Below, piece after piece: positions 44,194 through 53,021 of a stretch of 64,000 bases of DNA. The stretch's first letter is position 1. Every line of letters starts with the position of its first letter. Below the pieces are notes generated by a model. It searched no databases. It saw only the letters and a list, made by a program, of their open reading frames with translations, and was not told the origin of the DNA. A program made the translations under genes and the position numbers. This DNA is from CBDAQR01 sp965199055 (GTDB taxonomy: Bacteria; Pseudomonadota; Gammaproteobacteria; Pseudomonadales; Halieaceae). Location of the stretch: NCBI GenBank assembly GCA_965199055.1, contig CBDAQR010000004.1, forward strand, positions 1,240,001 through 1,304,000. The letters are read 5' to 3'.

Positions 44194-45648
44194 ATGCAAG
44201 TCAGTAAATTGCTGGCAGAGCTGAAAGAACGACATCTGTATCGGGTGGCGGTGATCTATGGCGCGGCAGCTTGGCTGTTATTACAAATCGCCGATATCGT
44301 CGCGGAAAGTTTCGACTGGCCCACGTGGCTTATGCAGGGTCTTATTCTCGCGCTCATTTTTGGGTTCCCTGCTGTGATGCTGTTCTTTTGGTTTGCAGGT
44401 GAGTCCGAAGCCCGGGCCGCCATTGAAAAGGGCTTGGAGGCGGGCAGCGAGGGTGATGCAAGGCCCGGCCTCATTGTGTTGCCTTTCGATTGCTTTTCTG
44501 ACGAGAGAGAAGACAGCTGGAATGCCAATGCCCTATCCGAAGACCTGACAACCCTGATCGCGCGATTCTCTGACTACTCCGTGGTCGCCCGTAACACAGC
44601 CTTTGCTTACAAAAACAAAAGTGTCGACGTTCGTGCGTTAAAAGATGAACTCGGGGTTCGTTATGTGTTGGAAGGCAGTCTGCACCGCCAGGGAGAGCGG
44701 CTTCGTATCACAGCCCAGTTAGTGGAAACCTCTACAGGCGCGCATCTTTGGGCGGAAAAATACGACCGGCAGGTTGGAGAGTACGCCGAGCTATACGATG
44801 AGCTTTGTCAGGCGATCGTTATGAAGCTGGGCAATGAGCTCACCCGCGCAGAAATGAAATACGCGCAATCCAGGCCGCCGGCAGAGTGGGGCGCGTGGGA
44901 TTTATATCAGCAGGCCAGGGGTGTGCTGCAATTTGAGGGCTGGAATGGGAAGAGTTTTTCCAAGGTAGTGGGTTTCTTGCGCCAAGCCGTTGAGATCGAT
45001 CCGGAGTTTGCTCCGGCATACGGCTACCTGTCACTGATGCTCGCCCTGGGCTACTGGACGCGCGTTTCTGCCGATCGTGAGGCTGCCTACGATGAATCTT
45101 TACAGGCTAGCGAGAAGGCGATGGCGCTGGCACCCGAGTCATCCGAAGTGCTGGGGTATACCGGCTGCGCCTTGTCCGATCTGGGAATGTACGATCGCGG
45201 TATCACCATTTTGGAGCGCGCCATCGAACTCAACCCCTCGAACTCGCAGGCGTTTGCGGCGATGGGGGTTGCCCGCATTATGTCGGGGGATACCGAGGAG
45301 GGCATTCCTCACCTACGACACGCTATCGAGATCAGCCCACTCGATCCTGGTATCGCGCCCTGGACTTCAGTGCTCAGTTTTACAGAGACGTTCATGGGCG
45401 AGGCGGAGCGTGGCCTTCACACCGCCCAGCGCGCCTGCAAGGCCGACCCACGCTACTATGCGGGCTTTCTCGCCCTGGCGGTGGCGCAGGCGAAACTCGA
45501 CCGACCTGACGAGGCGCAGCGCGCGCTTGATGAGGCGAAAAGATTGAATCCGGAGCTTTCTGACGAAGCCGGTGTTGGTATGATCGGTGAGCGCGCCTGG
45601 GAGGAACTGCACAGGGGAGGCATTACGCTACCCACCCCCGCGTCCTGA
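44194..45648 (+). CDS. membrane-anchored FlgO-domain/TPR protein
   Basis: 484 aa from ATG 44194; upstream codons in frame look non-coding. Two membrane helices (about 17-36 and 46-67) follow a short N-terminal cytoplasmic stretch (LAELKERHLYRVAVIYGAAAW). A FlgO-like domain (LIVLPFDCFSDEREDSWNAN, LGVRYVLEGSLHRQG, AHLWAEKYDR) and about six TPRs make up the rest. Such architecture occurs in adenylate-cyclase-like regulators, but no cyclase domain is here. Probably a scaffold; function unknown. Confidence 0.85.
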   Translation: MQVSKLLAELKERHLYRVAVIYGAAAWLLLQIADIVAESFDWPTWLMQGLILALIFGFPAVMLFFWFAGESEARAAIEKGLEAGSEGDARPGLIVLPFDCFSDEREDSWNANALSEDLTTLIARFSDYSVVARNTAFAYKNKSVDVRALKDELGVRYVLEGSLHRQGERLRITAQLVETSTGAHLWAEKYDRQVGEYAELYDELCQAIVMKLGNELTRAEMKYAQSRPPAEWGAWDLYQQARGVLQFEGWNGKSFSKVVGFLRQAVEIDPEFAPAYGYLSLMLALGYWTRVSADREAAYDESLQASEKAMALAPESSEVLGYTGCALSDLGMYDRGITILERAIELNPSNSQAFAAMGVARIMSGDTEEGIPHLRHAIEISPLDPGIAPWTSVLSFTETFMGEAERGLHTAQRACKADPRYYAGFLALAVAQAKLDRPDEAQRALDEAKRLNPELSDEAGVGMIGERAWEELHRGGITLPTPAS

Positions 45649-45675
45649 TGTTCGCCCTCATCACGGCGCGGATGA

Positions 45676-46461
45676 TTACTTGATCGGTGACAATAGCTCT
45701 GGCGCGGTAACCAATTCCCGTACACCGTGAGACTTGGTCTCCTTGAACACATTGTCGCCCTCTGCCCAGCGATGCAAAGAGTTTATATCAAGGCGTTCAC
45801 ATTGTGGTCTAACGCTCCAGGTGACCTGGGCAGGTGAGCAGGCCGACTGCGTGTAGCTAGGTCCGGTGGTTGACCCCAGAAATTGAACTGGCGTTCCGGT
45901 AGACACCGGGAGGCTGCGTGGCTGATGTTTGCCATCTACCACATTGCCCTGGTAGGCCATATCCATAAAGTCCAGTGCATGCTTGTCATTCACTACCAGA
46001 AATACCTGCGTCTCTACTCGAAGCAGGGGGTCTGTGCAGCCCTCGGGTACGCAGGCGCCAAGGCCAGGTCCCGGTGTGGCGTCACAGCTCGTATGCACCC
46101 AGTGCACTTCAATAGTGTCGCCGGGCTTAACGCCTTTGTAGGCGCCGGGAGCTGGTGCCAGTTCAGCTTTGGTCAGGTCGCGGCTGTCATTACATGCAAA
46201 GCCATCTTTGCCATCGTTGACAGCGATGCTGAAGCCAGGGCCGCGGTGCTCTGCCTGCGTGTGAGAGTGGATATTGCAAAGATTCATCTCAGTGCTCGCC
46301 GGCGCGCCGGGGAAGGTCACCGTGTTAAGGCCATAGCCGTTCGAGATGTCGCGAGGAGTTTGCGGGCCAGCATCGAGACACAGTTTTTCGCCGTGGCCGT
46401 CTGCAAGGGCGTGTGAAGCGCTGAGTAATAACGTCACTGCTAATGCGTGTTTGTAGTTCAT
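45676..46461 (-). CDS. delta-class carbonic anhydrase, exported
   Basis: 261 aa from the ATG at 46461 (SD TGGAGAT). Signal peptide about 1-20, so periplasmic or secreted. The zinc and active-site His/Glu cluster NIHSHTQAEHRGPGF (H65, H67, E71, H72) and VHWVHTSCD (H120, H123) match the delta class first found in diatoms and dinoflagellates. It hydrates CO2 to bicarbonate. Cys pairs (LGACVPEGC, SACSP) suggest disulfides. The class is less often reported in bacteria than alpha, beta or gamma. Confidence 0.9.
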   Translation of the reverse strand: MNYKHALAVTLLLSASHALADGHGEKLCLDAGPQTPRDISNGYGLNTVTFPGAPASTEMNLCNIHSHTQAEHRGPGFSIAVNDGKDGFACNDSRDLTKAELAPAPGAYKGVKPGDTIEVHWVHTSCDATPGPGLGACVPEGCTDPLLRVETQVFLVVNDKHALDFMDMAYQGNVVDGKHQPRSLPVSTGTPVQFLGSTTGPSYTQSACSPAQVTWSVRPQCERLDINSLHRWAEGDNVFKETKSHGVRELVTAPELLSPIK

Positions 46462-46780
46462 GTGAAGATCTCCATACCCATTCCGGTTGTTTGTTCCTGT
46501 ATACGCATCATTCATTCGTTTAGATGAGGGTTTTGTTCATGTTTTCGATGATGCTGCGCTTGACAATATGACAGCGCAAGTGGGGGCCTGATGGAGCAGT
46601 ATATAGATCGCAATAAGGAATAGAATTCGAATCATACTGTAATAATGTTCGATGATTCCGAAGTGATGCGCCCCTATATATGTTCGATCATTCCGAACAA
46701 TAATCAGTTAATAATCGAATTTTATTTCAGTTGTTGCGGCGTATGATTTTGCCATTCGAGTATTGAGGAGTGGTAGGAAG
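46462..46780. promoter_or_regulatory. divergent control region with two TGTTCGAT-type repeats
   Basis: 319 bp between the delta-CA and acyl-CoA-synthetase starts. TGTTCGATGATTCCGAA (46646-46662) and TGTTCGATCATTCCGAA (46681-46697) are direct repeats 35 bp apart, with one mismatch. The second is a dyad with arms GTTCG/CGAAC. They look like sites for one transcription factor. The remaining sequence is AT-rich without hairpins. Confidence 0.7.
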
Positions 46781-48685
46781 ATGAACCGTGAAATGAGTGT
46801 GAACTCGGCAATACTGTTGCGCCAGAACGGGCCTCTGGCTTATCGTGATTCCACCACAGACCGCAACGGAAAAACGATGAGATCGAGAGTTGGAGAGATT
46901 TTCAGGACTCTGAAGGAGGCAAAGCCGTTACCTAAAGTCGCCAGGATGGCCAAGCCCCGGCCGCTGGATACCCGCGATTCCTTTGCCGCCCAGTTTGAGG
47001 CTACCGTGGCCAAATTCGGAGACCGGCCGGCCGTGGTATTCGAGGGCCGCGAGTTGACCTGGTCTGAGCTTAATGGCCTGGCCAACCGTTATGCCCATGT
47101 GATCCGCGATGCGGGTTTGCAGCGTGGAGACACTGTCAGCGTAATGATGGAAAACCGGGTCGAACTGCTGGCGGCGGTGATGGCGCTGTCAAAATTGGGC
47201 GTGGCTGCCGCGATGATTAACACCAGCCTGACGGGTCGCTCACTGGCCCACTGTATCTCCATTACGGCTTCCTCACTGTGTTTGTTTGGCGAAGAGCGCA
47301 TCGACGCGATCGACGAAGTTCGTGAGGGATTGGGATTGGGTGATGGAACCTACCTCTTCGTACCCGACGCGGGTGAGTTGGCAGCGCCTGAATGGGCTAC
47401 CGATTTGAGTCAGCTAGCTGAGGAGGCCTCGGACAGTAACTTGGCTGAAACCGCAGATGTGACGTTGGGTGACACGGTACTGAATATCTTTACTTCCGGT
47501 ACCACCGGTCTGCCTAAGGCGGCGGTAATGAGCAACCGACGGTTGCTGATTTCTGCAGGTCTATCGCATTTGATTGGATTGCGCTGCGATGAGAACGATC
47601 GTATTTATCTGTGTCTGCCGCTGTATCATGGCACGGGCCTTTTCCTTGGTTTTGGCGCGGCTGCACTTTCAGGCGCCTGCGTTATCGTGCGACGCAAGTT
47701 CTCTGCCAGTGCCTTCCTGCCCGAGATTCGTGAACATCGCGCTAACTGCTTTATCTACATTGGTGAGCTGTGCCGCTTCCTGGTCAATTCGCCAGAGCAG
47801 GCAGGAGACGCCGACAACCCACTTCAGAAAATGATGGGTAACGGTCTGCGTCCGGATATCTGGATGAAGTTCAAGGAGCGCTATGGGGTTGAGCGTATTT
47901 CTGAATTCTATGGCTCCAGCGAGGGCAACGTGGCCTTCGTCAACATGCTTAATAAAGACTGCACCGTGGGCACCACGACCATTCCCCATACTCTGGTTAA
48001 GTACGATGTCGACAATGACGAAATCGTGCGTGACGCCACCGGGCGCTGCATTGAGGTGAGCGAAGGCGAGCCTGGTCTGCTGCTGGGTAAGATCACGCCT
48101 GATACGCAGTTCGAGGGTTACACCAGCAAGGAGGCCACGGAGAGCAAGATTCTGCGCAGCGCGCTTGAGGAAGGGGATGCCTGGTTTAACACGGGCGACT
48201 TAATGCGCAAGGTGGATGTGGGGTTCTCATTAGGGCTGCCGCATTACCAGTTTGTCGATAGAGTAGGCGATACGTTCCGCTGGAAGTCTGAGAACGTTTC
48301 TACCAATGAAGTGGGAGAGCTTATCCTGGGTCATTCGCAGGTAGCGTTCTGTAATGTCATCGGTGTGGAAGTGCCGGGTGCGGAAGGACGGGCCGGGCTG
48401 GCGGCTATCGTGCTAAAAGAAGGTGAAGAGCTAGATGTAAACGCCTTCTCTGAGCATGTTGCCGGAGAGTTACCAGCGTATGCGCGTCCGGTGTTTTTGC
48501 GCATTCTGCCGCAATTGGACACAACGGGTACATTTAAAATGGTGAAGGGTGATCTTCGAAAAGAAGGCTATGACCCGCAGAAGGTAAGCGACCCGCTCTA
48601 TGTGTTGCGGCCGGGTAGTAGCCTATATGAACCTCTTGATCAGTCCTTGGCTCGCGACATACTTGAGGGCAAGGGCGGTTACTAG
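46781..48685 (+). CDS. long-chain acyl-CoA synthetase, FATP/FadD6 type
   Basis: 634 aa from ATG 46781, 10 nt after GAGGAG. AMP-binding enzyme that activates fatty acids with ATP and CoA. P-loop FTSGTTGLPKAAVM, SEFYGSSEGNVAF, the AMP motif TGDLMRKV and the C-terminal domain DTTGTFKMVKGDLRKEGYDP are typical of FATP-like very-long-chain acyl-CoA synthetases. It has two operator-like repeats upstream. It may be regulated by a lipid-sensing factor. Confidence 0.92.
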   Translation: MNREMSVNSAILLRQNGPLAYRDSTTDRNGKTMRSRVGEIFRTLKEAKPLPKVARMAKPRPLDTRDSFAAQFEATVAKFGDRPAVVFEGRELTWSELNGLANRYAHVIRDAGLQRGDTVSVMMENRVELLAAVMALSKLGVAAAMINTSLTGRSLAHCISITASSLCLFGEERIDAIDEVREGLGLGDGTYLFVPDAGELAAPEWATDLSQLAEEASDSNLAETADVTLGDTVLNIFTSGTTGLPKAAVMSNRRLLISAGLSHLIGLRCDENDRIYLCLPLYHGTGLFLGFGAAALSGACVIVRRKFSASAFLPEIREHRANCFIYIGELCRFLVNSPEQAGDADNPLQKMMGNGLRPDIWMKFKERYGVERISEFYGSSEGNVAFVNMLNKDCTVGTTTIPHTLVKYDVDNDEIVRDATGRCIEVSEGEPGLLLGKITPDTQFEGYTSKEATESKILRSALEEGDAWFNTGDLMRKVDVGFSLGLPHYQFVDRVGDTFRWKSENVSTNEVGELILGHSQVAFCNVIGVEVPGAEGRAGLAAIVLKEGEELDVNAFSEHVAGELPAYARPVFLRILPQLDTTGTFKMVKGDLRKEGYDPQKVSDPLYVLRPGSSLYEPLDQSLARDILEGKGGY

Positions 48686-48711
48686 GGCTGAGGATTAGCT
48701 TCCCACCGGGT

Positions 48712-49611
48712 CTAACGCCAGATCGAGATAGTGCTGTCGGGGCCAGGTTCGATACTGTAGTGCTCTGCGAAGTTGCCCTGGTTAATAGCCAGGCCGATGT
48801 TAAGGATGTCGTTCACGTAGAGCGCCGGTGCGCCGAGTTTGACACCGCCAAAGGAACTTACGAAAGTCACCTGCGACTCGAACAGCGTGTCTTCGCCGTT
48901 GCGAATTCTCACCCACACCTGTTCACCCACCTTGATGGCCAATTGATCGAAAAAATCGGCGCTAATGTTCGTCCAGACGTTGCCAAAGTGAATATCCAAT
49001 ATCGGTATGTTGCCGTCGATACGGCCCCCACTGAGAGTGGGTTTCTTGTATGGAATACTGACAACAGCGTTGTCTTGTTTTGGCCCTACCGCATCGAAAT
49101 CGATAACGCCCGCAGCCAGGCGAGCGCCGGTGTAGGCGTACACATCACGACCATGAAATGTGTGTGAGCGTTCGGAGCCTGATAGTCGGTTTGTCGATTC
49201 ATCAATGCGGCGAACTGCGCTGATACCCAGCGTCTCAGCGACGAGTGTGAGAGAGCCATTGTCTGGGCTGACGAAGTAGTGGCCGGATTCGGTTTTTAGC
49301 ACAACCGACTGCCTTTCGGTCCCTACGCCAGGGTCTACGACAGAGACAAAAACCGTGCCTTTAGGCCAGTACCTGGCGACCTGGTTGAGGCGATAGGCAG
49401 CCTCCCAGATATTGAACACTGGGATTTCGTGAGTGATATCGAACATCTTTAGGTCTGGTGATACACCGTAGGCGACGCCTTTCATGGACGCAACGGCAGG
49501 TTCTTCGAGGCCAAAGTCGGATTGGAAGACGAGCGCTGCCTGGGACCAGGCGGGTGGGCTGGCGATGAAAATCGCGCAAATGGTAAGCAATCGAACCATT
49601 AATTGACTCAT
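48712..49611 (-). CDS. SAM hydroxide adenosyltransferase (DUF62) family protein, exported
   Basis: 299 aa with a signal peptide (about 1-24). The SAM_HAT fold shows LVFQSDFGLEEPAVASMKGV, VVDPGVGTERQSV, SPDNGSLTLV and FHGRDVYAYTGARL. Known members hydrolyse SAM to adenosine and methionine or fluorinate it (fluorinase relatives). Here the signal peptide puts it outside the cytosol, where SAM is scarce, so the true substrate may differ. It is followed on the same strand by no other gene. Confidence 0.9.
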   Translation of the reverse strand: MSQLMVRLLTICAIFIASPPAWSQAALVFQSDFGLEEPAVASMKGVAYGVSPDLKMFDITHEIPVFNIWEAAYRLNQVARYWPKGTVFVSVVDPGVGTERQSVVLKTESGHYFVSPDNGSLTLVAETLGISAVRRIDESTNRLSGSERSHTFHGRDVYAYTGARLAAGVIDFDAVGPKQDNAVVSIPYKKPTLSGGRIDGNIPILDIHFGNVWTNISADFFDQLAIKVGEQVWVRIRNGEDTLFESQVTFVSSFGGVKLGAPALYVNDILNIGLAINQGNFAEHYSIEPGPDSTISIWR

Positions 49612-49665
49612 GCTCGCTCCTGTACGTGGTTTGCGAAAATGGAAAAGCTGTACGCTTGTGGCACG

Positions 49666-51303
49666 CTAGTTCATGCCTCTGCAATAGCAGGAATACTCGA
49701 TTCTGACGTCGGCTCGTGCAAGTGCAATATCTAATGCGGGCTTCAGCAATTCTGCTTCTTGCTTTCGTTGGAGGCGTTCTAAGCACTCGTGCAGACCGTG
49801 CAAACTCCATACGTTGCCTGGATGCTGGCAGGCCCTAGCGAGGGTCCCGTCGAATCCGAGGTCGGCGCGATACACAGCTTCCGCCTCTTCGACGCGATTC
49901 TGCTCAAGTAGCAGGGCTCCCAGCGCATGGCGAGTCGGTTGCATCCAACCCCACGGTTCGTCATAAGGCAGGTTGTCGTCTAGCGAAACTGAGCGGCGCA
50001 GGTGGGCAAACGCCGCCTCGAAGTCGCCCTTGCGGTAGCTGAGCTCACCTTCCAGCATCGCCTCGGCGACGTCCAGGATGTCAGTACAAGTGTTGTTGAA
50101 CAGCGTGCGGGTCTCGGGCATTGCGGCTTTTGCTGCGAGGTAGTTTTCGCGAGCGGCTTCCGATTCTGGTATTTCCCCAGTCGCTGCATGTGCAACCGAT
50201 TTCGAGTAATGAATAAGTGCGAGTGTAAACGAGTAGAGCTCTGGGTCTTCTGGTAAGGCTTGTTGTTTTATGTACTCCCATTCACCGAAACGAATCAGGG
50301 CGTGTTGTTTCATCGGATAGAACGCCTCAATCCAGTCAGCCATGGGTTCAACGACATCCGGTGGCAGTGAAGCTGCCAGTTCATCGGCCGTGTCCAGGGC
50401 AACCTTACGCTGGCCCAGGAACATAGCGCCATATATCTTGAAGTGATAATTGTGGCAGCGATACACCGTATAAAAATTGAACGGCCCGGCATCGGCCAGG
50501 TATTTGTTGTCGGCGACAATACCCAGGTGGTTACGATGCACGACGTTTTGATACTCGCCGCACAGTACATCGATGTGTGTCGCCATGTGTTGCAGGTGAC
50601 CCGCATCGGGCACAAGATTCGTTAGCGCATCGCCAGCGCGCAGAGCGCGTTCGGGGTGCGGCGACATCTCCATTAGATGAATGTACATGTGCAGTAGGCC
50701 TGGGTGCTGCATGGCACCATCCAGTGCGTTGAACGCGCTTTCCAACACCGTAATCGCTTCTTCGGTGTCGGCGCCTTCCGCGGCCTTGCCAGTGGGCAGG
50801 TCCCAGAGTTCCCAGGGGGTGCGGTTCATAATCGACTCTGCGAACACTGCGCACACATCCAGATCTGTTGAGTGCGCCTGGTAGGCCTCGCGCATGGCCT
50901 TAGCGAAAGCGTCGTTCCAGGGGCCAAAATCTTCGGTAGCGGGGTCCTCGGGATAGCGCGACTGCAATGCATGCACCAGCGCTCGCTCGACAGCGTTTGC
51001 TTTGTCCAGTGCGTCACTGGCGACAGCTACCAGTTGGTGGGCGTTATCGAGACAGGCTTGTTTTTCCCCGGTGTCAAAATCTCCCCACTGCTTGTTGTAG
51101 TTGGGGCCGCTGGCATAGGCCAGGCCCCAGTGGGCCATGATGCACTCTGGGTCGTGCTCCAAAGCACGATGAAAGCACTGTATGGCCTCTTCGTGGTGAT
51201 AGGCATAGTTCCAGCACAGCCCTCGGTCAAACCAGAGCTGGGCTTCGGCAGAATTTGTAGAAATTGGTCGGCTGAAACTTCCCAGATCGTAATAGTCACC
51301 CAT
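49666..51303 (-). CDS. tetratricopeptide-repeat protein, 545 aa
   Basis: The N-terminus has a clear TPR (LWFDRGLCWNYAYHHEEAIQCFHRALEHDPECIMAHWGLAYA), and further helical repeats occupy the whole length, e.g. PGLLHMYIHLMEMSPHPERALRAGDAL. No signal peptide or enzymatic domain is recognised. Homologues are common as stand-alone proteins in marine bacteria. Function unknown. Confidence 0.8.
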   Translation of the reverse strand: MGDYYDLGSFSRPISTNSAEAQLWFDRGLCWNYAYHHEEAIQCFHRALEHDPECIMAHWGLAYASGPNYNKQWGDFDTGEKQACLDNAHQLVAVASDALDKANAVERALVHALQSRYPEDPATEDFGPWNDAFAKAMREAYQAHSTDLDVCAVFAESIMNRTPWELWDLPTGKAAEGADTEEAITVLESAFNALDGAMQHPGLLHMYIHLMEMSPHPERALRAGDALTNLVPDAGHLQHMATHIDVLCGEYQNVVHRNHLGIVADNKYLADAGPFNFYTVYRCHNYHFKIYGAMFLGQRKVALDTADELAASLPPDVVEPMADWIEAFYPMKQHALIRFGEWEYIKQQALPEDPELYSFTLALIHYSKSVAHAATGEIPESEAARENYLAAKAAMPETRTLFNNTCTDILDVAEAMLEGELSYRKGDFEAAFAHLRRSVSLDDNLPYDEPWGWMQPTRHALGALLLEQNRVEEAEAVYRADLGFDGTLARACQHPGNVWSLHGLHECLERLQRKQEAELLKPALDIALARADVRIEYSCYCRGMN

Positions 51304-51442
51304 CTCCGGCTCCCCCTGCTAATTCGCCAGCATGGATAAAAGCTAGTACGAATTCCGTCATCAGTCGAATGGCTGTACGGCGCTGACTGTTAGAATCGGG
51401 TTGTCGTGCCCAGGGCATATCAATGAAGAGAGGGAATTCACC

Positions 51443-51790
51443 ATGCAGCACCGTGCCATAGTTCTACCCGAGTATCTGAATGATCAGGGATTTCTGTTCG
51501 GCGGTAACTTGCTGAAGTGGGTAGACGAATTCGCCTATATTACGGCGTCACTCGAGTTCCCGGGCAATCGCTTCGTCACCGTGTCGCTGGATAAGGTCAT
51601 CTTTAACCATCCCGTATTGCCCGGCGAAATTCTCTGCTTCGATGTAAATCAGGTGCGCAAAGGAACGACGTCGCTCAAATATCTGATAGAGGTAAGAGGC
51701 GAAAAGCTGGCAGGGCACGATAGCCCTTTGTTTGCCACACACATCAGTTTCGTTAATGTTGGTGAAGACGGCAGGCCCGTAGCTATTTGA
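51443..51790 (+). CDS. hotdog-fold acyl-CoA thioesterase (YciA-like)
   Basis: 115 aa from ATG 51443 (upstream in-frame TTG lacks support). The motif PEYLNDQGFLFGGNLLKWVDEFAYITA with Asn/Asp and FGG is typical of YciA/BFIT thioesterases, which split acyl-CoA to free acid and CoA. SLDKVIFNHPVLPGE follows. It is shorter than the usual 130-150 aa. It sits alone. Confidence 0.88.
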   Translation: MQHRAIVLPEYLNDQGFLFGGNLLKWVDEFAYITASLEFPGNRFVTVSLDKVIFNHPVLPGEILCFDVNQVRKGTTSLKYLIEVRGEKLAGHDSPLFATHISFVNVGEDGRPVAI

Positions 51791-51924
51791 GACTCTGGTA
51801 AGTCTGTTTCTTTTTTTTGTGCGTACTGATTAATAGTTCAGATAGTGCCTATCTGTGAGCGGATCTTTGCAAATAAGGTCGTGCAAAAACTAGAGCTGTT
51901 TTAATCACCGGAGCGCGAAGCGAA

Positions 51925-52710
51925 ATGAGAAACCAGCACTTCGAAAGGCCTTCAAGAGCCAGTTATTTAGCGGAACTTCGAGCAATCAAGGACATAGCAG
52001 TTGTGCCTGCGCTGTTGTCCTTGTCACACGTCGGTCGCCGTCAGCGAGTGTCCAGAGCAACGCCAGTGCTGCTGATTCCCGGTTTTGGCGGTGGAGATCG
52101 AGTGATGGCGCCATTTCGAAAGTACCTCGAAAATGCAGGCTACGCGTGTTTTGGTTGGGAATTGGGTACTAATCTAGCAGGGCTCAATCAGGCATACGAC
52201 GATAGTGAACTCACCTGGGACTTTGATACTAGCCGTAAGAATAATGGCGAATATGGCGTGCCATACCTTTGTGACCGGATGACTGAGCGCGCCAAACAGA
52301 TCAGTGCTGAATTCGGCAACCCGGTCGCAATTATCGGCTGGAGTCTGGGAGGTTGTATTGCCAGGGAGGTTGCTCGGGATGCGCCTGAGCAAGTCGAGCA
52401 AGTAATCACGTTGGGCACACCAGTGGTAGGTGGCCCGAAATATACCGCGGTAGCGGATCAACTCACCAAGCGTGGATTGGACCTTGATTGGATCGAATCG
52501 GAAGTAAATAACCGCGATTCAAACCCTATCACCCGACCGATAACGGCAATAGTGAGCAAAAGTGACGGTGTGGTGGGGTACGAGGCGGCTATCGATCGCG
52601 TCAGCCCCAACGTCAATCATATCGATGTCAGCGTGGCGCACCTGGGAATGGTTTTTAATAAGCAGGCCTGGGATCTCGCCCTGACTGCATTGGAAACAGG
52701 CGGCTGCTAA
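51925..52710 (+). CDS. alpha/beta hydrolase (lipase-like)
   Basis: 261 aa. LLIPGFGGGDRVMAPF is the oxyanion region and IIGWSLGGCIAREVA the nucleophile elbow (Ser), with His in DVSVAHLGMVF. It resembles the lipase/PGAP1-like family. No signal peptide. Substrate unknown. Confidence 0.82.
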   Translation: MRNQHFERPSRASYLAELRAIKDIAVVPALLSLSHVGRRQRVSRATPVLLIPGFGGGDRVMAPFRKYLENAGYACFGWELGTNLAGLNQAYDDSELTWDFDTSRKNNGEYGVPYLCDRMTERAKQISAEFGNPVAIIGWSLGGCIAREVARDAPEQVEQVITLGTPVVGGPKYTAVADQLTKRGLDLDWIESEVNNRDSNPITRPITAIVSKSDGVVGYEAAIDRVSPNVNHIDVSVAHLGMVFNKQAWDLALTALETGGC

Positions 52711-52728
52711 GCCACTCGAACTCGATAC

Positions 52729-52863
52729 TCAGGCAGCACCCAGCTGACTGAAGCGCTGGTGATTGAATGCCCAAATCACGATAAAGGCGTAGGCGCTGAC
52801 CAGATGCCAAAGCGCGTGTAGCGTGACCGTATTAGCGAGGCCGACGTTAGGTAATTCGCACAT
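52729..52863 (-). pseudogene. possible C-terminal remnant of a ceramidase-like membrane protein
   Basis: The minus strand encodes MCELPNVGLANTVTLHALW, then HLVSAYAFIVIWAF, 44 codons before the stop. The HALWHL-SA pattern recalls the C-terminus of alkaline ceramidase-family proteins. The upstream frame is closed by a stop within the Pho-box array. It is too short to be a whole protein, so it may be a decayed gene or chance. Low certainty. Confidence 0.35.
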
Positions 52864-52879
52864 TAGATTTCCAAGTGTG

Positions 52880-52927
52880 CTGTCACAAATTTGTCATCCA
52901 TTTGTCATATTGTCATAAATTTGTAAC
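52880..52927 (+). promoter_or_regulatory. tandem Pho boxes upstream of the porin gene
   Basis: CTGTCAC-4-TTGTCAT-4-TTGTCAT (52880-52908) then TTGTCAT-4-TTGTAAC (52910-52927). The 7-bp units follow the 11-bp period of PhoB half-sites. Five half-sites in all. The porin ATG is 95 bp downstream. Control by phosphate starvation follows if PhoB is present. Confidence 0.85.
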
Positions 52928-53021
52928 AAACCGCCGCTATTGTTCTCGGCAACGCTGGCTCGGCCGGCGCAATGTCCCAATACAAGCGATAATCGCAATA
53001 GTACGTCACGAGGAAAAGTAC

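Noticed and set aside
46763..46780. TTG start for the acyl-CoA synthetase
   Set aside because: The ATG at 46781 has a ribosome site at suitable distance; the TTG itself overlaps that site.
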